Source of the DNA: Lachnospiraceae bacterium UBA3692
Lineage (GTDB): Bacteria > Bacillota > Clostridia > Lachnospirales > Lachnospiraceae
Reading direction: 5' to 3'
Assembly (NCBI GenBank): GCA_002372815.1
Contig: DFIR01000064.1
Coordinates: 1 to 5,754, forward strand
Length of the DNA: 5,754 bases
The translations under genes and the position numbers were made by a program. The notes under the pieces were generated by a model. The model was not told where the DNA came from. It searched no databases and worked only from the letters and a program-made list of their open reading frames with translations. This document shows, in pieces, positions 5,492-5,754 of this stretch (within the stretch, counting starts at the first letter, position 1; each line of letters begins with the position of its first letter).

Positions 5492-5754
5492 TTATCTGCG
5501 GGCGATATCCATACCGGCCCGGAGAAAACGGAACATCCGCACCGCGCCGAGGTAGTAGAGCTCCTCCGCCCTGCCGAGCGCCTCCTCGAGCGGCATCGGC
5601 GCATCCACCGTGGTCATCAGGGAAGCGATGCCGTGGTCGAAGATGCGGTCCGCGTCTCTTCCGAGGGATCCGGAGAGGCCGACGGCCACGACGCCCTTCG
5701 CCGCGGCGTGTTCGCCGACGCCCTGCATGACCTTGCCGAAGCAGCTCTGCCAGT
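5492..5754 (-). CDS. Glycerate kinase, C-terminal part (5' end outside window)
   Basis: The frame is open from the right edge to the TAA at 5494-5492, giving 86 residues. WQSCFGKVMQGVGEHAA, then VVAVGLSGSLGRDADRIFDHGI, then APMPLEEALGRAEEL match the end of type I glycerate kinases (GlxK/GarK group): the FGK-x-x-x-GV helix, the AGSLG-like loop, the FD-x-GI step, and the PMSLEEA helix near the C-terminus. These cytoplasmic enzymes phosphorylate D-glycerate with ATP, feeding 2- or 3-phosphoglycerate into glycolysis depending on the subtype, which cannot be told from this piece. The full protein is usually about 370-380 residues, so roughly three quarters is missing. An internal ATG at 5728 is not the start because homology continues upstream. 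It lies ahead of the GntP permease on the same strand, supporting an uptake-and-phosphorylation unit. Confidence 0.88.
   Translation of the reverse strand, partial: WQSCFGKVMQGVGEHAAAKGVVAVGLSGSLGRDADRIFDHGIASLMTTVDAPMPLEEALGRAEELYYLGAVRMFRFLRAGMDIARR

Noticed and set aside
3861..5555. 564-codon plus-strand open frame opposite the permease
   Set aside because: It is rich in Asp, Gly, Arg and His with no domain, crosses the repeat region and the spacer, and lies opposite a clear GntP permease.
5492..5728. Short stand-alone gene starting at ATG 5728
   Set aside because: Glycerate kinase similarity continues upstream to the window edge without a stop, so this is an internal methionine of a truncated larger gene.

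Overview
The window looks like a high-GC member of the Clostridia, possibly Lachnospiraceae-like and from gut or rumen. This is inferred from strong G/C preference at third codon positions, Firmicutes-type Shine-Dalgarno sites (GGGAGGA, AAAGGAG), a membrane-anchored GH3 enzyme of a type common in that class, and a glycerate kinase / GntP permease pair. No rRNA or other taxonomic marker is present, so the assignment is tentative.

The layout has four parts. (1) Positions 1-2555, minus strand: a large glycoside hydrolase family 3 gene, cut by the left edge near its C-terminus. It has the permuted order GH3 C-domain, fibronectin-III-like domain, then GH3 barrel, behind two N-terminal membrane helices. 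(2) Positions 2556-2727: a divergent control region with a plausible promoter for the next gene and overlapping CTGAA/TTCAG palindromes. A TetR-family regulator follows at 2728-3357, plus strand. It probably represses itself and perhaps the GH3 gene. (3) Positions 3358-4040: 683 bases with no convincing gene but dense inverted and direct repeats. These are a 160-base inverted repeat starting two bases after the tetR stop, a 71-base-period direct duplication, and a roughly 310-base inverted repeat ending six bases before the permease stop. Near-identical 24-base motifs in opposite orientation lie near the two outer ends. (4) Positions 4041-5754, minus strand: a GntP-family permease preceded by the C-terminal end of a glycerate kinase, separated by a 185-base spacer full of short repeats.

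The two metabolic parts appear unrelated. One is probable extracytoplasmic beta-glycoside hydrolysis under a TetR-type switch. The other is uptake and phosphorylation of glycerate or a related sugar acid. Two convergent transcription units, tetR and kinase-permease, meet in the repeat-rich region, which contains a strong stem-loop able to terminate transcription in both directions. The repeat cluster is the most unusual part of the window. The long plus-strand open frames opposite the GH3 and permease genes are composition artefacts.
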